From IMG/VR virus record IMGVR_UViG_3300030116_003819, positions 1-36,497 of that record: a stretch of 36,497 bases of DNA; one strand, written 5' to 3'. This DNA comes from a virus. Shown here piece after piece: positions 5,405 through 14,941 of the stretch. Position numbers and translations under genes: made by a program. The first letter of the stretch is position 1, and each line of letters begins with the position of its first letter. The notes under the pieces are model-generated. The model was not told where the DNA came from. It did not search any database and saw only the letters and a list, made by a program, of their open reading frames with translations.

Positions 5405-6361
5405 TTATGAAGTTGTATTGTCAGCAATAATACCGTTTGCTTTTTCATTTTTAGCGCACAGTGTAAGCTCTGTTACAACTTGTCGTTTGCTGCTATCGCC
5501 TGTTTTTGCAAGCTCTACGTTTTTAGTTGGACGTAGCACAGCAACTTCCCACATATCATCTTGCATGATGAATACGTCACGCGATCTGTTCTCGCGGCTT
5601 GGGATGAACTCCACAGTCCCCCACGGAGTCACATATACCGCTAAACTTTTGATAACACGCTCATCACCGCCCTGTACATTTGAGCGTTGGTTGTTGTTAC
5701 CAGTGAACGCCAATGCTTTATTCATCTGAAATGCAGATAAATATACACTGTCTGGATTCCCTCCGTTCTCCCAAATTGACTGCATAACTGTGTCAAATTT
5801 GGTTTGTGAAAACGCTGTTGGAGTACCGTCATCAGTTCGAGCGTCAGTACCGTCACCAGTTGGGTTAGCACCAGAGTTACCTGATTGGAAATCAACATTT
5901 GTTTTAATCCAAGACGGTGCGCCTGCCAACTCTCTCGCGGTACTGGCGTTCCCTGCTACTTTTGCGTTATTGTCAAAGAGTGCTTTTTCGATGTCTAATT
6001 TTTGCTCTTTTGCAATTTTTAGCACCTGATAAGCCATCTCACGCTGACGTCCTGCCTTGTCAAGACCCTCATCCGTATCTGGAACAGTCACAGCATTTTT
6101 GAAAATCTGTGTTCTGTTGTTCAAACGGCTTGTTGCAGTCATTGCATTAGCAGTAGTCTCGTCTCCTTCGATGTGCGCATTGGCCGCACTCGAACGTAAC
6201 GCATCTGTTTGCCATTCTACCAAAGTGTTCTTTGCAGTAGTCTTGCGACACTTTGTATGGAATGGAGTTTCTTCAGGGCTAACATTAGTGATAATATCAC
6301 TCAAGTCTTCCCTAATACCAACAGCATCATAGCTGTCGAATGTATTTGTAGGTTGTGCCAT
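5405..6361 (-). CDS. Major capsid protein, SU10-type (DUF5309)
   Basis: Forms the icosahedral shell, HK97-fold. The 318-residue length and the opening MAQPTNTFDSYDAVGIREDL, followed by ISPEETPF-like text (NVSPEETPFHTKC) and LVEWQTDAL, are the hallmarks of the SU10-type capsid family. A central Gly/Asp/Thr-rich loop lies around residues 150-185, and the C-terminal half contains NREWRD-like basic strands with RENRSRDVFIMQ. It sits between the scaffold gene and the small head proteins, the usual order, and is followed by a terminator hairpin. The start at ATG 6361 is preceded by a weak GGACAAG site. Confident call. Confidence 0.92.
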   Translation of the reverse strand: MAQPTNTFDSYDAVGIREDLSDIITNVSPEETPFHTKCRKTTAKNTLVEWQTDALRSSAANAHIEGDETTANAMTATSRLNNRTQIFKNAVTVPDTDEGLDKAGRQREMAYQVLKIAKEQKLDIEKALFDNNAKVAGNASTARELAGAPSWIKTNVDFQSGNSGANPTGDGTDARTDDGTPTAFSQTKFDTVMQSIWENGGNPDSVYLSAFQMNKALAFTGNNNQRSNVQGGDERVIKSLAVYVTPWGTVEFIPSRENRSRDVFIMQDDMWEVAVLRPTKNVELAKTGDSSKRQVVTELTLCAKNEKANGIIADNTTS

Positions 6362-6401
6362 TTTTCTTGTCCTTTCAACGGCTTAAAGCATTAAGTTAAT
6401 G

Positions 6402-7379
6402 CTAAGTTCTCATGATCAAGTCGATTGCATCTTCAATTCGACCGCTTTTTTGCAACCTTTGTTGTTGCTTACGCATTTGTGTGCCTTGAGGGTCAGCTAC
6501 TTTCTTAGCACCAGCCTTTACAACAGGTTTGGCTTTCTTGCCTTTGGCTTCTGCCTTTTTGCGATTTGCAACAATTCTACGATACTTCATGGCGTCATTT
6601 GCCATCTGTATGTATCTAGCATCGGCTGTGGCTGCGATTTCTTCATCGCTAAAACCATACTCTTTAGCGCTACTCATTAGTGACTGCCAGTGAGTTTGAC
6701 TCTTTGCTGGATCAGCCAGTTCAGGAATTTTGCTTCTGATTATTTCGCCTTGCTCTCTAACAAAAGCTTGGTGCTGTTCATCAGCTTGCTGCTGTTGTTG
6801 ATATTGCAATTGCTGCATTTGCATCTGTTGCTGCTGGTAACTCTGCATATCAGCATCGTACTTTGCCCTTTGCTCCATATAAGCTATGGGGTCACTCTCT
6901 GCCAGATTTGCATCTGGTAACTGAGGTGGTGACATAAAGCCTTGCTGCTGCGATTGATTGTAAAGCTGATTTACCGTTTGCTCACGTTGCGAGACTTCGC
7001 TGAATTTTTGTTCAAGTTGCTTGCGCATTTGAGCTAATTCTTGAAATCTATTTTGTATTGCTCTTTGACCTGAAAAATCTTGCTTTAACTGCTCTATCGT
7101 TACCTTTTCTTCCTTGCCATCAGCCTTGACGGTGTAATACTCTGGCTCAACAGTTTCTTCTTCAATGTCATCTGCTTCAATTTCGGCATCCTCAATATCT
7201 TCTTCAGATACCTCTAATTCATCAAGCTCTTCAGTTTCCTCAACTGCTTCCAACTCAACCTCATCGGCCTCTGGAGTTACAGTTGTTTCTTCCTCAACTT
7301 GATTAGTTTCGCCTGTTTCTTCTTGCGCTGGCGCTATGATTTTATCAATGGCGCTTTCTATGTTGTCAGTCGCTTCCAC
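6402..7379 (-). CDS. Scaffolding-type protein
   Basis: A 325-residue protein with a strongly acidic N-terminal third (Glu/Asp runs to about residue 85), a Gln-rich coiled-coil middle (about 100-205), and a basic C-terminal helix pair ending in a Lys-rich stretch (about 265-320). The charge gradient, coil and position directly before the capsid gene are typical of phage scaffold proteins that guide prohead assembly and then leave. It starts with GTG at 7379, with GGAG 11 bases upstream. The name is by context and composition, since scaffold sequences are poorly conserved. Confidence 0.78.
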   Translation of the reverse strand: MEATDNIESAIDKIIAPAQEETGETNQVEEETTVTPEADEVELEAVEETEELDELEVSEEDIEDAEIEADDIEEETVEPEYYTVKADGKEEKVTIEQLKQDFSGQRAIQNRFQELAQMRKQLEQKFSEVSQREQTVNQLYNQSQQQGFMSPPQLPDANLAESDPIAYMEQRAKYDADMQSYQQQQMQMQQLQYQQQQQADEQHQAFVREQGEIIRSKIPELADPAKSQTHWQSLMSSAKEYGFSDEEIAATADARYIQMANDAMKYRRIVANRKKAEAKGKKAKPVVKAGAKKVADPQGTQMRKQQQRLQKSGRIEDAIDLIMRT

Positions 7380-7390
7380 GGTGCTGCTCC

Positions 7391-7627
7391 TTATTGTTTA
7401 CGATCTAAAAGTGTCTCTGCTGCTATTGCAGCGTCAAGTTGTACTTCGATCTTGTTTAATGCACGCAAAATAGCGTGCGCCTCTTCACGTTGCTCAACGT
7501 CTTGAGCATCGCTAGTCGTAAAAAGCCTAATTTGCTCATTACGAACATCCTCAATAAACTGCGTAAAAGCAGTATCGTTTTTTAACCTTTTGGCATCTTC
7601 TGCCTGTATTCTTATTTCTGTTGTCAT
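7391..7627 (-). CDS. Small helical protein between portal and scaffold genes
   Basis: A 78-residue, charged, helical protein (MTTEIRIQAEDAKRL ... HAILRALNKIEVQLDAA). Its start overlaps the portal stop as ATGA. Small helical proteins in this place are usual in podovirus head operons and may be assembly factors, but no role is established. No cysteines or membrane segments. Name by position only. Confidence 0.7.
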   Translation of the reverse strand: MTTEIRIQAEDAKRLKNDTAFTQFIEDVRNEQIRLFTTSDAQDVEQREEAHAILRALNKIEVQLDAAIAAETLLDRKQ

Positions 7628-9726
7628 AAGCCTGCTGCTCTAGCGGTCATATCATTTATTTGCCGCTCTCTTTCCTGCTCTGCTTTTATTCTAGCCACAT
7701 CTACAGTTGATCCATATTGACCTAGCGTTCTAGCTGCATCAACATATAAGTTCTGCGCCATCTGATCCCTCTTTAGATCATCCTGCATAGTCATTTCTTC
7801 ACGCTTTCTAGCATCATCCATTTGCGCTTTCTGTAAGTCAACTTGCGCTCTAGTCTGAGCCTTCATTGCTTCAGCTTGCACCATCATTGATGCAGGGTCT
7901 TGCCCCTGCCCTTGCTGAGCCAGCATAGCTTGCTGTTGTTGCTGCATTTGCATTAACTGCATTTCAATCTCTGGGGTAATTGGCGCAAAGTAACGATCTG
8001 CATTTCTAATACCGCTAGACGCTAATATGTCTGCAAGAGTGTTGCGAATGTTTGTAAGCGACACTAAGCCATTCATAGGACCATATGTCTGATAGACCAT
8101 AGTTTGTTGTTGCAGAGCCATAGCCAGAGCGCTTGTTTTCTCTTCCTCTCTGCCAGTACCAAGACCTACGTTAATGCTAATATCCATATCCACATCAAAA
8201 GCTTTGGGATCAACAGGCTGAAAACGCCCATTCATACGCATCATCGCGCCATCTTCCATATTCTTTTGCAGCAATCTCAACATTAAGCCAAACAAGTCTC
8301 TCGCACCGTCAGCTAGGTTTCTCACCATTACTTCCACTTGCCCAGCAGCAGCCTGCACAGTAGCCTGTACAGCCGCTTTAGTTGTAGACTGCATAGCATC
8401 AGGGTCTAGCCCCATAGAGGCCTTAGTAACGCCTGTCTTACCCTCTACAAGCTGATCTAGATAAGTTAGTGCGCCTAGTGTCTGACCTGCTGTAAAAGGC
8501 ACAGCTAAATCCTGTACTGCGCCAGCCTGACGCATACGAACAATAGCGCCAATCTCATTGTTTAACACATCGTCTATATTGACTGCGCCATCAACTATAC
8601 CAACTCTGGGGTTATTAGTCATAGCCACGTTATCCAATATGCCTCTTAAAATAGAGGTTGCTGCGTCCTGATCATCTATGACTAGATCAGCAATGCTTCT
8701 GCCATAAAATGTGTGGGGTTCAGGGTCTACTTCAAATTTTGCAAAAGGTAATTCGTCTGCTAACTCATAATCTAGCAATTTGTACTTTGTTCCACCGCAT
8801 AGAAATCTATGCAACACAGCAACCCCTGTTCCGTCTACATCCATTCTCATATAAGCCTCTGTAACAGTGACTTGCCTCATAGATGGATCAGAGCTTGTTT
8901 CATTAAAGTCATCCTCATAGCCTTGACGCTCATAACGCTCTGCCTCAGTCATTTCTGTGCCTGCGTCAAAGCTATCTAAATCAAGAACCATTTCCGCATC
9001 ATAGCCCATAGCTATAAGATCACTTGCTCTCATTTCTGATCTATGCACAACAACATGAGCATCCTGCATAGTTCTTGCATTTCTATCCACAAAAAACTCT
9101 TCTGGCGGTACGCTTTCTATACGAAGCCTGCCAGTAGTTTCTCTGCGCGATACTTTAGCAGAATGAACAGGTGTGCTTACTTCAACACCTTGTTCATCCA
9201 TACTCATCTCCTGCTCGACAGTATGCTCAAGAACCGTTACATCATCATCCTGTACTAAAAACGTATACTCATCATCAGATAGGTTTGTATAAGTATATAT
9301 TTCTGCTGTAGGAGTTTCTTCAAAGTAAGCTTTAACAATACCTTGCTTTTTGATTAGCGCATCGTGAAACGCATCATTCAACACCCTATAACCATTGCTA
9401 CGCTGAAACTCGTAGTGAACGTAATCAGTAGCCTGCTCTGCCATATTTACATCTTCAGGACCATGCGGCATAAACTCTACTGGTCTTGCAGTGCTTAAAA
9501 ATACACGCATCAAACTTGGTTTAATCGCACGCACCGTATCTCGAACCTTAGTAGCGACTACTTTGCTCCGACCATCCTCATAGCCTATATCTACCTCACC
9601 ATCGTAATAGCGTTGCGACCTGATACGATCTTCTGATATTTCGCTTTCTACAAAGTCTACTGCATCATCTATAGCGTTTTGAACAATAGTTTCTATTTCG
9701 CGTTCTGTTTTAGCTTTTAATTCCAT
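7624..9726 (-). CDS. Portal protein, P22-like podovirus type
   Basis: Dodecameric ring at the capsid vertex through which DNA enters and leaves. At 700 residues it is close to P22/SU10-type portals. The N-terminal clip/stem parts include RYYDGEVDIGYEDGRSKVV and SLMRVFLS. The middle has VPPEEFFVDRNARTMQDAH and DLVIDDQDAATSILRGILD, motifs commonly seen in this family. The C-terminal 100 residues form a Gln/Met-rich coiled coil (LMQMQQQQQAML), consistent with a barrel extension. It starts at ATG 9726 immediately after the previous stop, with GGAG 9 bases upstream. Confident call. Confidence 0.9.
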   Translation of the reverse strand: MELKAKTEREIETIVQNAIDDAVDFVESEISEDRIRSQRYYDGEVDIGYEDGRSKVVATKVRDTVRAIKPSLMRVFLSTARPVEFMPHGPEDVNMAEQATDYVHYEFQRSNGYRVLNDAFHDALIKKQGIVKAYFEETPTAEIYTYTNLSDDEYTFLVQDDDVTVLEHTVEQEMSMDEQGVEVSTPVHSAKVSRRETTGRLRIESVPPEEFFVDRNARTMQDAHVVVHRSEMRASDLIAMGYDAEMVLDLDSFDAGTEMTEAERYERQGYEDDFNETSSDPSMRQVTVTEAYMRMDVDGTGVAVLHRFLCGGTKYKLLDYELADELPFAKFEVDPEPHTFYGRSIADLVIDDQDAATSILRGILDNVAMTNNPRVGIVDGAVNIDDVLNNEIGAIVRMRQAGAVQDLAVPFTAGQTLGALTYLDQLVEGKTGVTKASMGLDPDAMQSTTKAAVQATVQAAAGQVEVMVRNLADGARDLFGLMLRLLQKNMEDGAMMRMNGRFQPVDPKAFDVDMDISINVGLGTGREEEKTSALAMALQQQTMVYQTYGPMNGLVSLTNIRNTLADILASSGIRNADRYFAPITPEIEMQLMQMQQQQQAMLAQQGQGQDPASMMVQAEAMKAQTRAQVDLQKAQMDDARKREEMTMQDDLKRDQMAQNLYVDAARTLGQYGSTVDVARIKAEQERERQINDMTARAAGL

Positions 9727-12375
9727 CTATTGCTCCTGTAGTGTTGCCGAAGCTCCAACCAAGTAAGGCGCTATGCTTCTTTCTATTCTTGCAAAGTTTT
9801 TAGGGTTTTTAACATCTAAAAGTAAACTTTTAAACAACTCTTCATCTTCAACAGCACGCATCATTAGCTGCTCAGCTTTATTTGATGTTAATCTATTTAA
9901 TAAAGCTTTCATTCTTTCTGAACCCATTTGAGCCGCTTGCAACCCACCACCAGCCGTAGGTCCACCTAATTGAGCCGCCTGTTTAGCTGCGTATATTCTG
10001 CCAATAATCTCTACAAGTTTGTTCGTTTGAAAAGGACTTATTCCCTCTTTTGTAGAGCGCCCTACTCTTGCTATATCTAATTTTTTTACTTCTTTTGTAA
10101 TTAAATTTAACCTATTTAATTCTGCACTCGTATAAACCTGATTAGCTACAGACTTAAATGTTTCATCATTAAGTTCGCTTTCTAACTTAGTTCCTCTTAC
10201 TTGTGACGCAGGCAAATCTACATTAGCTGCAACTTGTGGTGTATCTATGGATTTGCTTAAAACTCTTTGAGACAATGCAGATTTTATTCCATTTAAAGCC
10301 TGACCTGTTGTATCTTTCTTTGCAGTTCTAACTAGATTAGCCATTTCTATTTGAGGGTTTTGAGACTCAAAAATATTATTTAAAGCTACTTTTGTATTTG
10401 ACTGAGAAAATCTTGCTAAAGTACCAGCTTCTACATTTGCTACCAAGTTTTGCCCTGTTTGAGCAATATCTTCTATTTTCTGCTTAGTATTTAAGGCGTT
10501 CTCTACATCTGTTTTTATAGCAGCAAACTCTGGAGAGTCTAAAACTCTATTATATTTTTGTAAAAAACTATCAGCTTTGCTTTGATTAAATTTACCATTA
10601 GGAAAAACATCTTTATCAAACCTCACTCTTAAAAAGTTTGTTATCGCTCCTATACCCTCATCTCTACCAGCTTCAGTAAATTCATCGCCAGATAAAGCAG
10701 CTTTAAAATCTTTAGTAGATAATAAATTTTCTACATCACTGCTTTTAGCTAAAGATTTTTCTAAAGTAAGCTCATCTCTTACATTCGGATCACCTGTTGC
10801 TTTTTTAGCAAGCAAATTACCTACAGTTCCACGAGAAAATTTATCGTGATATATTCTAGTAAAGTCTCTAGCTTCAGCTATTGCTCTTCCAACATCAGTA
10901 GCTAAATCAACATTATTTAAATCCTCTAAAATGTCATTAGCTATTTCATTAGCCAATCTAGCCATATTACTGTTTGGGGTTGCGCCAGATGAAGCATCTC
11001 TAGACCTTGTTCTGAGCTTAGAATATAAATCAAGTAAATCTTTAACTTTTATCTCTTTATTCTTTTTTGCATATTTTTTACGAAATTTATTAATTTCTGG
11101 CGGCATATCTGCTTTAGAAAATTCACCTAAATTTTTCTTTTGAGTAATAACAGCCTGATTAGTTAATGGTGAGCTTATTTTCTGTTCTTTCGGAATACGA
11201 TTCCACAGCCTATTTCTTTCTACCTTTGCAGCATTTTTAGCTCTTAAAAGTTCTGCAGTTAGTATAACGCTAGACTGCATATCATCTGCACCCTCATCTG
11301 CTATTTTAGTCTGTGCAGATTGTTGTGCAGCCTTTACATATTGATTAACTCTATCAGTAAATGCTTTTACTCTTTGTGCCATAAAAGCTTGAGTGTCCTG
11401 TACGTTTCCTTCAGGAGTAAATTCTCTTCTAGCAATTTCATCCGACTCTGCCCTTCTAGTCTCAATTCTTTCTTTTACTAGTGGGTCTCTTTCCATTGCT
11501 TCACGCTCAACCCTTGCAAAGTATTCCTCACCTGTTTTTTGCATTGGGGTTAAGTTTAATGGGCTTTCTCCCATTCTATTCTCAGCTATGTTTGTTGCCG
11601 CTTCTCGCCCTCCTGCACCAGCCACAAGACGATCAGAAACAAGCCTTTCCGCTCCTGCTCTGCTAAAAGGTGCGATAGCTGCTTTTGTTCCCTCATATGC
11701 GTTTGCAATAGGTCTAGCCACATATGCAGCAGGTGGTAAATTTAAAGCAAGATCACCTACTTGCCTTGCTTGATCTGTTGCAAGCCTTGCTCCTGCTGGC
11801 AATACGCCAGTAGCAATACTACCTAAGACACCAGCAACATCCTGAACAGGTTGCGGATAACCTCTATCAGCAGCCTCACCTTGAGCAACCCTACCACCTG
11901 CACCAGCTAAAAGCTCTGCTAAAAATCCACTTTTAGTTGCCATTGTTGGATAAATTCTATCAGCAATTGCTCCTGTTATACCTTGTGCGCCCCTTAAAGC
12001 TTTTACACCAGCCGTAAACGGTAAAGCATATGATGCAGCCTCACCTATACCCTTACCAATTCTCTCATCAACCGTTTGAGCTTCGCCTTCTGCAACATTT
12101 ATATTCGCCATATCCATAAGATTTTTAAGGCCAGTTTCAGCCGAACCTGTGTATTGGTCAAATGGATTTATCAAATCCACCATGCCACCTACACCCTCTG
12201 CAATCTCTTTATTAATTTGCCCCATAATATTAGAAAAAGTAGATTTTTTAGGTTCAGCGTTTTCCTGACTATTTGCTAATCTATTAGCAATTACAGCTAA
12301 TTTTGCAGCGTCCTCTTTTCTTCCAGCCGCTTCTGCGTTTCTTAGAGCTTCTAGTGTTTGTTCTAATTGAGACAT
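9727..12375 (-). CDS. Large internal virion (DNA ejection) protein
   Basis: An 882-residue, mostly helical protein between portal and other internal proteins. Residues about 55-200 hold Gly/Ala-rich amphipathic stretches (IGEAASYALPFTAGVKAL, LLAGAGGRVAQGEAADRG, VLGSIATGVLPAGARL) of the kind seen in ejection proteins that cross the host envelope. The remainder is charged helices, with no enzymatic signature (no lysozyme or transglycosylase motif). The likely role is to form, with the 470- and 213-residue neighbours, a trans-envelope conduit after adsorption. The start at ATG 12375 has a weak upstream GG site. The name rests on context, size and composition. Confidence 0.68.
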   Translation of the reverse strand: MSQLEQTLEALRNAEAAGRKEDAAKLAVIANRLANSQENAEPKKSTFSNIMGQINKEIAEGVGGMVDLINPFDQYTGSAETGLKNLMDMANINVAEGEAQTVDERIGKGIGEAASYALPFTAGVKALRGAQGITGAIADRIYPTMATKSGFLAELLAGAGGRVAQGEAADRGYPQPVQDVAGVLGSIATGVLPAGARLATDQARQVGDLALNLPPAAYVARPIANAYEGTKAAIAPFSRAGAERLVSDRLVAGAGGREAATNIAENRMGESPLNLTPMQKTGEEYFARVEREAMERDPLVKERIETRRAESDEIARREFTPEGNVQDTQAFMAQRVKAFTDRVNQYVKAAQQSAQTKIADEGADDMQSSVILTAELLRAKNAAKVERNRLWNRIPKEQKISSPLTNQAVITQKKNLGEFSKADMPPEINKFRKKYAKKNKEIKVKDLLDLYSKLRTRSRDASSGATPNSNMARLANEIANDILEDLNNVDLATDVGRAIAEARDFTRIYHDKFSRGTVGNLLAKKATGDPNVRDELTLEKSLAKSSDVENLLSTKDFKAALSGDEFTEAGRDEGIGAITNFLRVRFDKDVFPNGKFNQSKADSFLQKYNRVLDSPEFAAIKTDVENALNTKQKIEDIAQTGQNLVANVEAGTLARFSQSNTKVALNNIFESQNPQIEMANLVRTAKKDTTGQALNGIKSALSQRVLSKSIDTPQVAANVDLPASQVRGTKLESELNDETFKSVANQVYTSAELNRLNLITKEVKKLDIARVGRSTKEGISPFQTNKLVEIIGRIYAAKQAAQLGGPTAGGGLQAAQMGSERMKALLNRLTSNKAEQLMMRAVEDEELFKSLLLDVKNPKNFARIERSIAPYLVGASATLQEQ

Positions 12376-12386
12376 ATTAATAAACC

Positions 12387-13799
12387 TTAATCGGCTGTTG
12401 GAACAAATTGCGGTGTAGTTACGTTAAGCTTTTGCTCATTAGGCAAATTTCTATTAATTAAATCTATTTCATCTGAAGAAAGATTTGGCGCTGATTGTAT
12501 TGTTGCGTTACCTTGTAAAGATTTAAGAAGAGATTTGTAATCTGCTAAATAGCGTTTTACTTTGGGTAGCTCTTCTGTTGCTAAACTAATTGATTCAGGT
12601 TTTACTCTTGTATTTCCACTAACAATGTTTTGATAATGATTTACAGTATCCTCTAAAGCTTTAACCATAAGCTTTGATTTTTCTATAGCATCAGCCACAC
12701 CAGTTCTAGTTGAGCTAGGATCAATAGTGTAGTTAGCCAAAACCATCTCTCTAGTAAAGTTTGAAGGCCTCCCCTCAACTTCAACAGTAGCAGCAAGAAC
12801 AGTGTCGGCTTGTAGCTTTCTTAAAGCTGCGTTTGCTTCACCAGCTTCATCAAAAAGAAATTGCCCTACAATAGCGTCTGATATTTTATTAGCTATATTT
12901 TTACCAAAACCAGACAGGCCTAACGCTTCTGTAGCATCCTTACCAGTAAATGCTCCTGTTGGCTCTGATTTATCTGTGTCGCTATCTGTTTTTTCAGTCT
13001 GACCATCAGCGCCAACAGGCGTAAAACTTTTTACAGACATATCAGCTAAATTATATAAGAAAGCAGAGCCATTAACTGGATCAGGTATTACTTTAAGAAC
13101 ACCATCAACTAACCCTACAGCATCCTTTCGAGATAAACCATAAGCACCCTGTATTCTGTCAATTTCTTTTTCTCTTTCAGATTTATCCATTGCAGCTTTT
13201 ACTTTAGCCAATTCTACTTGGTCATTTAATTTTTCTATTCTTTGATTGTTTTGAAAAATTCTATTATCTTTAGACTCTTGCAATCTAGCTTCTCTGTTTA
13301 GTTCATTCTGATCCGCTTGAAAATTTCTACCTATTTGATTTTGGTCTGCTTGGAAATCTCTACCTATTTGATTTTGACTAGCGGTAAAGTCTCTACCTAT
13401 TTGATTTTGACTAGCGGTAAAGTCTCTACCTATTTGATTTTGACTAGCGGTAAAGTCTCTACGATCTCCAGCTAATATTCTTTGTCTCTCAAACGCTAAA
13501 TCAGCAGCAGCCGTAGCTCTAGCCGCAGCCCTTTGCTCACTTTCTATGTCAAACATTAATTTGTAAGCATCAGCGCCTTTTAATTGACCTGTTCCAACCA
13601 TAGCAGCAAGCCTATCTCCCATAGGCGTACCTAAACCTTTTAAATACTCAACAGTTTTATTTTTTGCTCTGTTAGCTGTACGTTGCTGCCGTATAGTTTG
13701 TAGAGCTTCATTAAGACCCTTATCAGGCTCAAACCTTAGTGTGTTAAATGCTCTTGCTGCTGCACCTGCAAAGTCTCTAAAGTCATAATCTTTAATCAT
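12387..13799 (-). CDS. Internal virion protein with tandem 11-residue repeats
   Basis: A 470-residue protein. Residues about 1-110 are helical and basic. Residues about 114-169 contain five 11-residue repeats based on RDFTASQNQIG (three identical, two variants RDFQADQNQIG and RNFQADQNELN). A long coiled coil (to about 215) and a mixed C-terminal half with Asp/Ser-rich linkers follow. Eleven-residue periodicity gives a right-handed coil suited to a long stalk. Next to the 882-residue ejection protein and upstream of the portal, it is probably a virion or ejection protein. No enzymatic motif. Confidence 0.65.
   Translation of the reverse strand: MIKDYDFRDFAGAAARAFNTLRFEPDKGLNEALQTIRQQRTANRAKNKTVEYLKGLGTPMGDRLAAMVGTGQLKGADAYKLMFDIESEQRAAARATAAADLAFERQRILAGDRRDFTASQNQIGRDFTASQNQIGRDFTASQNQIGRDFQADQNQIGRNFQADQNELNREARLQESKDNRIFQNNQRIEKLNDQVELAKVKAAMDKSEREKEIDRIQGAYGLSRKDAVGLVDGVLKVIPDPVNGSAFLYNLADMSVKSFTPVGADGQTEKTDSDTDKSEPTGAFTGKDATEALGLSGFGKNIANKISDAIVGQFLFDEAGEANAALRKLQADTVLAATVEVEGRPSNFTREMVLANYTIDPSSTRTGVADAIEKSKLMVKALEDTVNHYQNIVSGNTRVKPESISLATEELPKVKRYLADYKSLLKSLQGNATIQSAPNLSSDEIDLINRNLPNEQKLNVTTPQFVPTAD
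13293..13457 (-). repeat. 33-base tandem repeat array inside a virion gene
   Basis: Three perfect 33-base copies (13359-13391, 13392-13424, 13425-13457) are preceded by two diverged copies (13326-13358 and about 13293-13325). The unit encodes 11 residues (RDFTASQNQIG and variants), so copy number can change without a frameshift. The perfect identity of three copies points to recent expansion. Confidence 0.9.
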
Positions 13800-13802
13800 G
13801 CT

Positions 13803-14444
13803 TTACCCCATAAATGAAGGCATACCAGCTATGCCAGAAAGCCCTGCGGTTAAGTAATCCATAATTCCTAATTGCCTAGATTGCGTCTGAGTTTGCGGTA
13901 CTGGTGCAGCGCCTAACGCAGCAAGAGGTAGCTGTAGTTTGTTCATTGGTGCGTTAGCGTATTGACCGTACTGGCCTCTAGCTGCATTAATAAGGTTTTG
14001 CATCAATTGTTGCTGCATAGAACCTTGTTGCAATTGTTGCTGATTAATAGCCTGACCCATGTTAAATGCTTGAGAACCTACGCCTTGCAGACCTTGTGCA
14101 GACCTAAAAGCATTATTCATAGCATTGTTAAAGCCTTGCTGATTTAATCTAGAAACCTGATCAAGCGCCTGTTGATTAAAACCTTTTAGTGCTTCAGCTT
14201 CCATAATGCCCTGCCTTGAGCCACCATATGCCCCAGCACCTTGAGCTTGTGCGCCTATATTATTAAGCCCCATTTGTGCGGCATTACCTACATCTCGAAT
14301 TGTAGCATCAACCACTTGTTGCTGATATGGGTTCATAAATTGGTTTACATTTGGATTAGCAAATGCTTGCCCTGCTGCCATTGTTGCTTGTGCAGCCCCC
14401 TGAAAGGGGTTCATTGTCATTGCTGGATTTGCTGCGCCTGCCAT
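13803..14444 (-). CDS. Internal virion protein of the NPYQQQVVDATIRD type
   Basis: A 213-residue Gln/Asn/Gly/Ala-rich protein. The segment FMNPYQQQVVDATIRDVGN followed by AQAQGAGAYGGSRQGIMEAE is a pattern I recognise from many uncharacterised marine phage virion proteins near ejection genes. The middle is Gln-rich (INQQQLQQGSMQQQLMQ) and probably helical. The C-terminus ends in Gly/Met/Pro-rich sequence. Likely a virion component packed inside the head. No catalytic motif. It starts right after the 164-residue neighbour. Confidence 0.68.
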   Translation of the reverse strand: MAGAANPAMTMNPFQGAAQATMAAGQAFANPNVNQFMNPYQQQVVDATIRDVGNAAQMGLNNIGAQAQGAGAYGGSRQGIMEAEALKGFNQQALDQVSRLNQQGFNNAMNNAFRSAQGLQGVGSQAFNMGQAINQQQLQQGSMQQQLMQNLINAARGQYGQYANAPMNKLQLPLAALGAAPVPQTQTQSRQLGIMDYLTAGLSGIAGMPSFMG

Positions 14445-14445
14445 A

Positions 14446-14940
14446 TTACTTACCCCTCGCCATAGTATCTCTTGATATAGGTTGCACCCCTAAAGGTGAG
14501 TTATTTGTATAGCCTGTAGGATTGAAACTTTCTGCGCTGCCTAACGGAGCAGCATTACTACCTGCCTCACCTGTTTGAGGGTTCATAAAAAATGTATCCA
14601 TGTACTGACTTTGCGCTGGCCTAAACTGCGCTAAGTTTTCAACAGATTGCTCGAACATAGGAGCAGAAGAGTACCCCATAACGCCACCAGCAAACTCTGT
14701 TGGTTCAGGCGCATATTGCCCTGCACCAGTATTCATACCAAAGGCTGACGCTGCGTCTTGTGTGTTTTGAAAAGCTGCGTCTTGCATTGGTGTAAATGCT
14801 GCAACATCAGGTCCATAATAAGGCGTGTAACCTATATTAGATATTTTATCAGCAAGCGCTAAATTAGATTTAGCAGCATCTTCAATGTAATCTGGTATTT
14901 GTGTTGTCGTAGTTCTGCCGCCACCTTTGCCGCCACTCAT
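14446..14940 (-). CDS. Virion-associated protein of unknown role
   Basis: A 164-residue Gly/Pro/Asn/Thr-rich protein. The start at 14940 (MSGGKGGGRTTTTQIPDYI) is chosen because AAAAGGAGAT lies just upstream, instead of a longer frame from 14985. The N-terminal GGKGGG plus TTTTQIPDYIEDAAKSNLAL and the later YYGPDVAAFTPMQ resemble the first half of longer ejection-type proteins, where this part is fused to the MNPYQQQVVD part found here in the next gene. The two genes may therefore be a split version of one protein. This is inference from pattern memory. Confidence 0.65.
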   Translation of the reverse strand: MSGGKGGGRTTTTQIPDYIEDAAKSNLALADKISNIGYTPYYGPDVAAFTPMQDAAFQNTQDAASAFGMNTGAGQYAPEPTEFAGGVMGYSSAPMFEQSVENLAQFRPAQSQYMDTFFMNPQTGEAGSNAAPLGSAESFNPTGYTNNSPLGVQPISRDTMARGK

Positions 14941-14941
14941 C

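Noticed and set aside
6387-6403. Terminator between scaffold and capsid genes (AGCATTA/TAATGCT)
   Set aside because: Only a 7-base AT-rich stem with a 3-base loop and no T run; it would also block capsid expression.
11393-11773. 126-codon open frame on the + strand
   Set aside because: Antisense to the 882-residue virion protein; no ribosome site and no family pattern.
13293-13457. Regular 33-base repeats, possible CRISPR array
   Set aside because: There are no spacers between the units, the period equals 11 codons of an open gene, and no cas genes are present.
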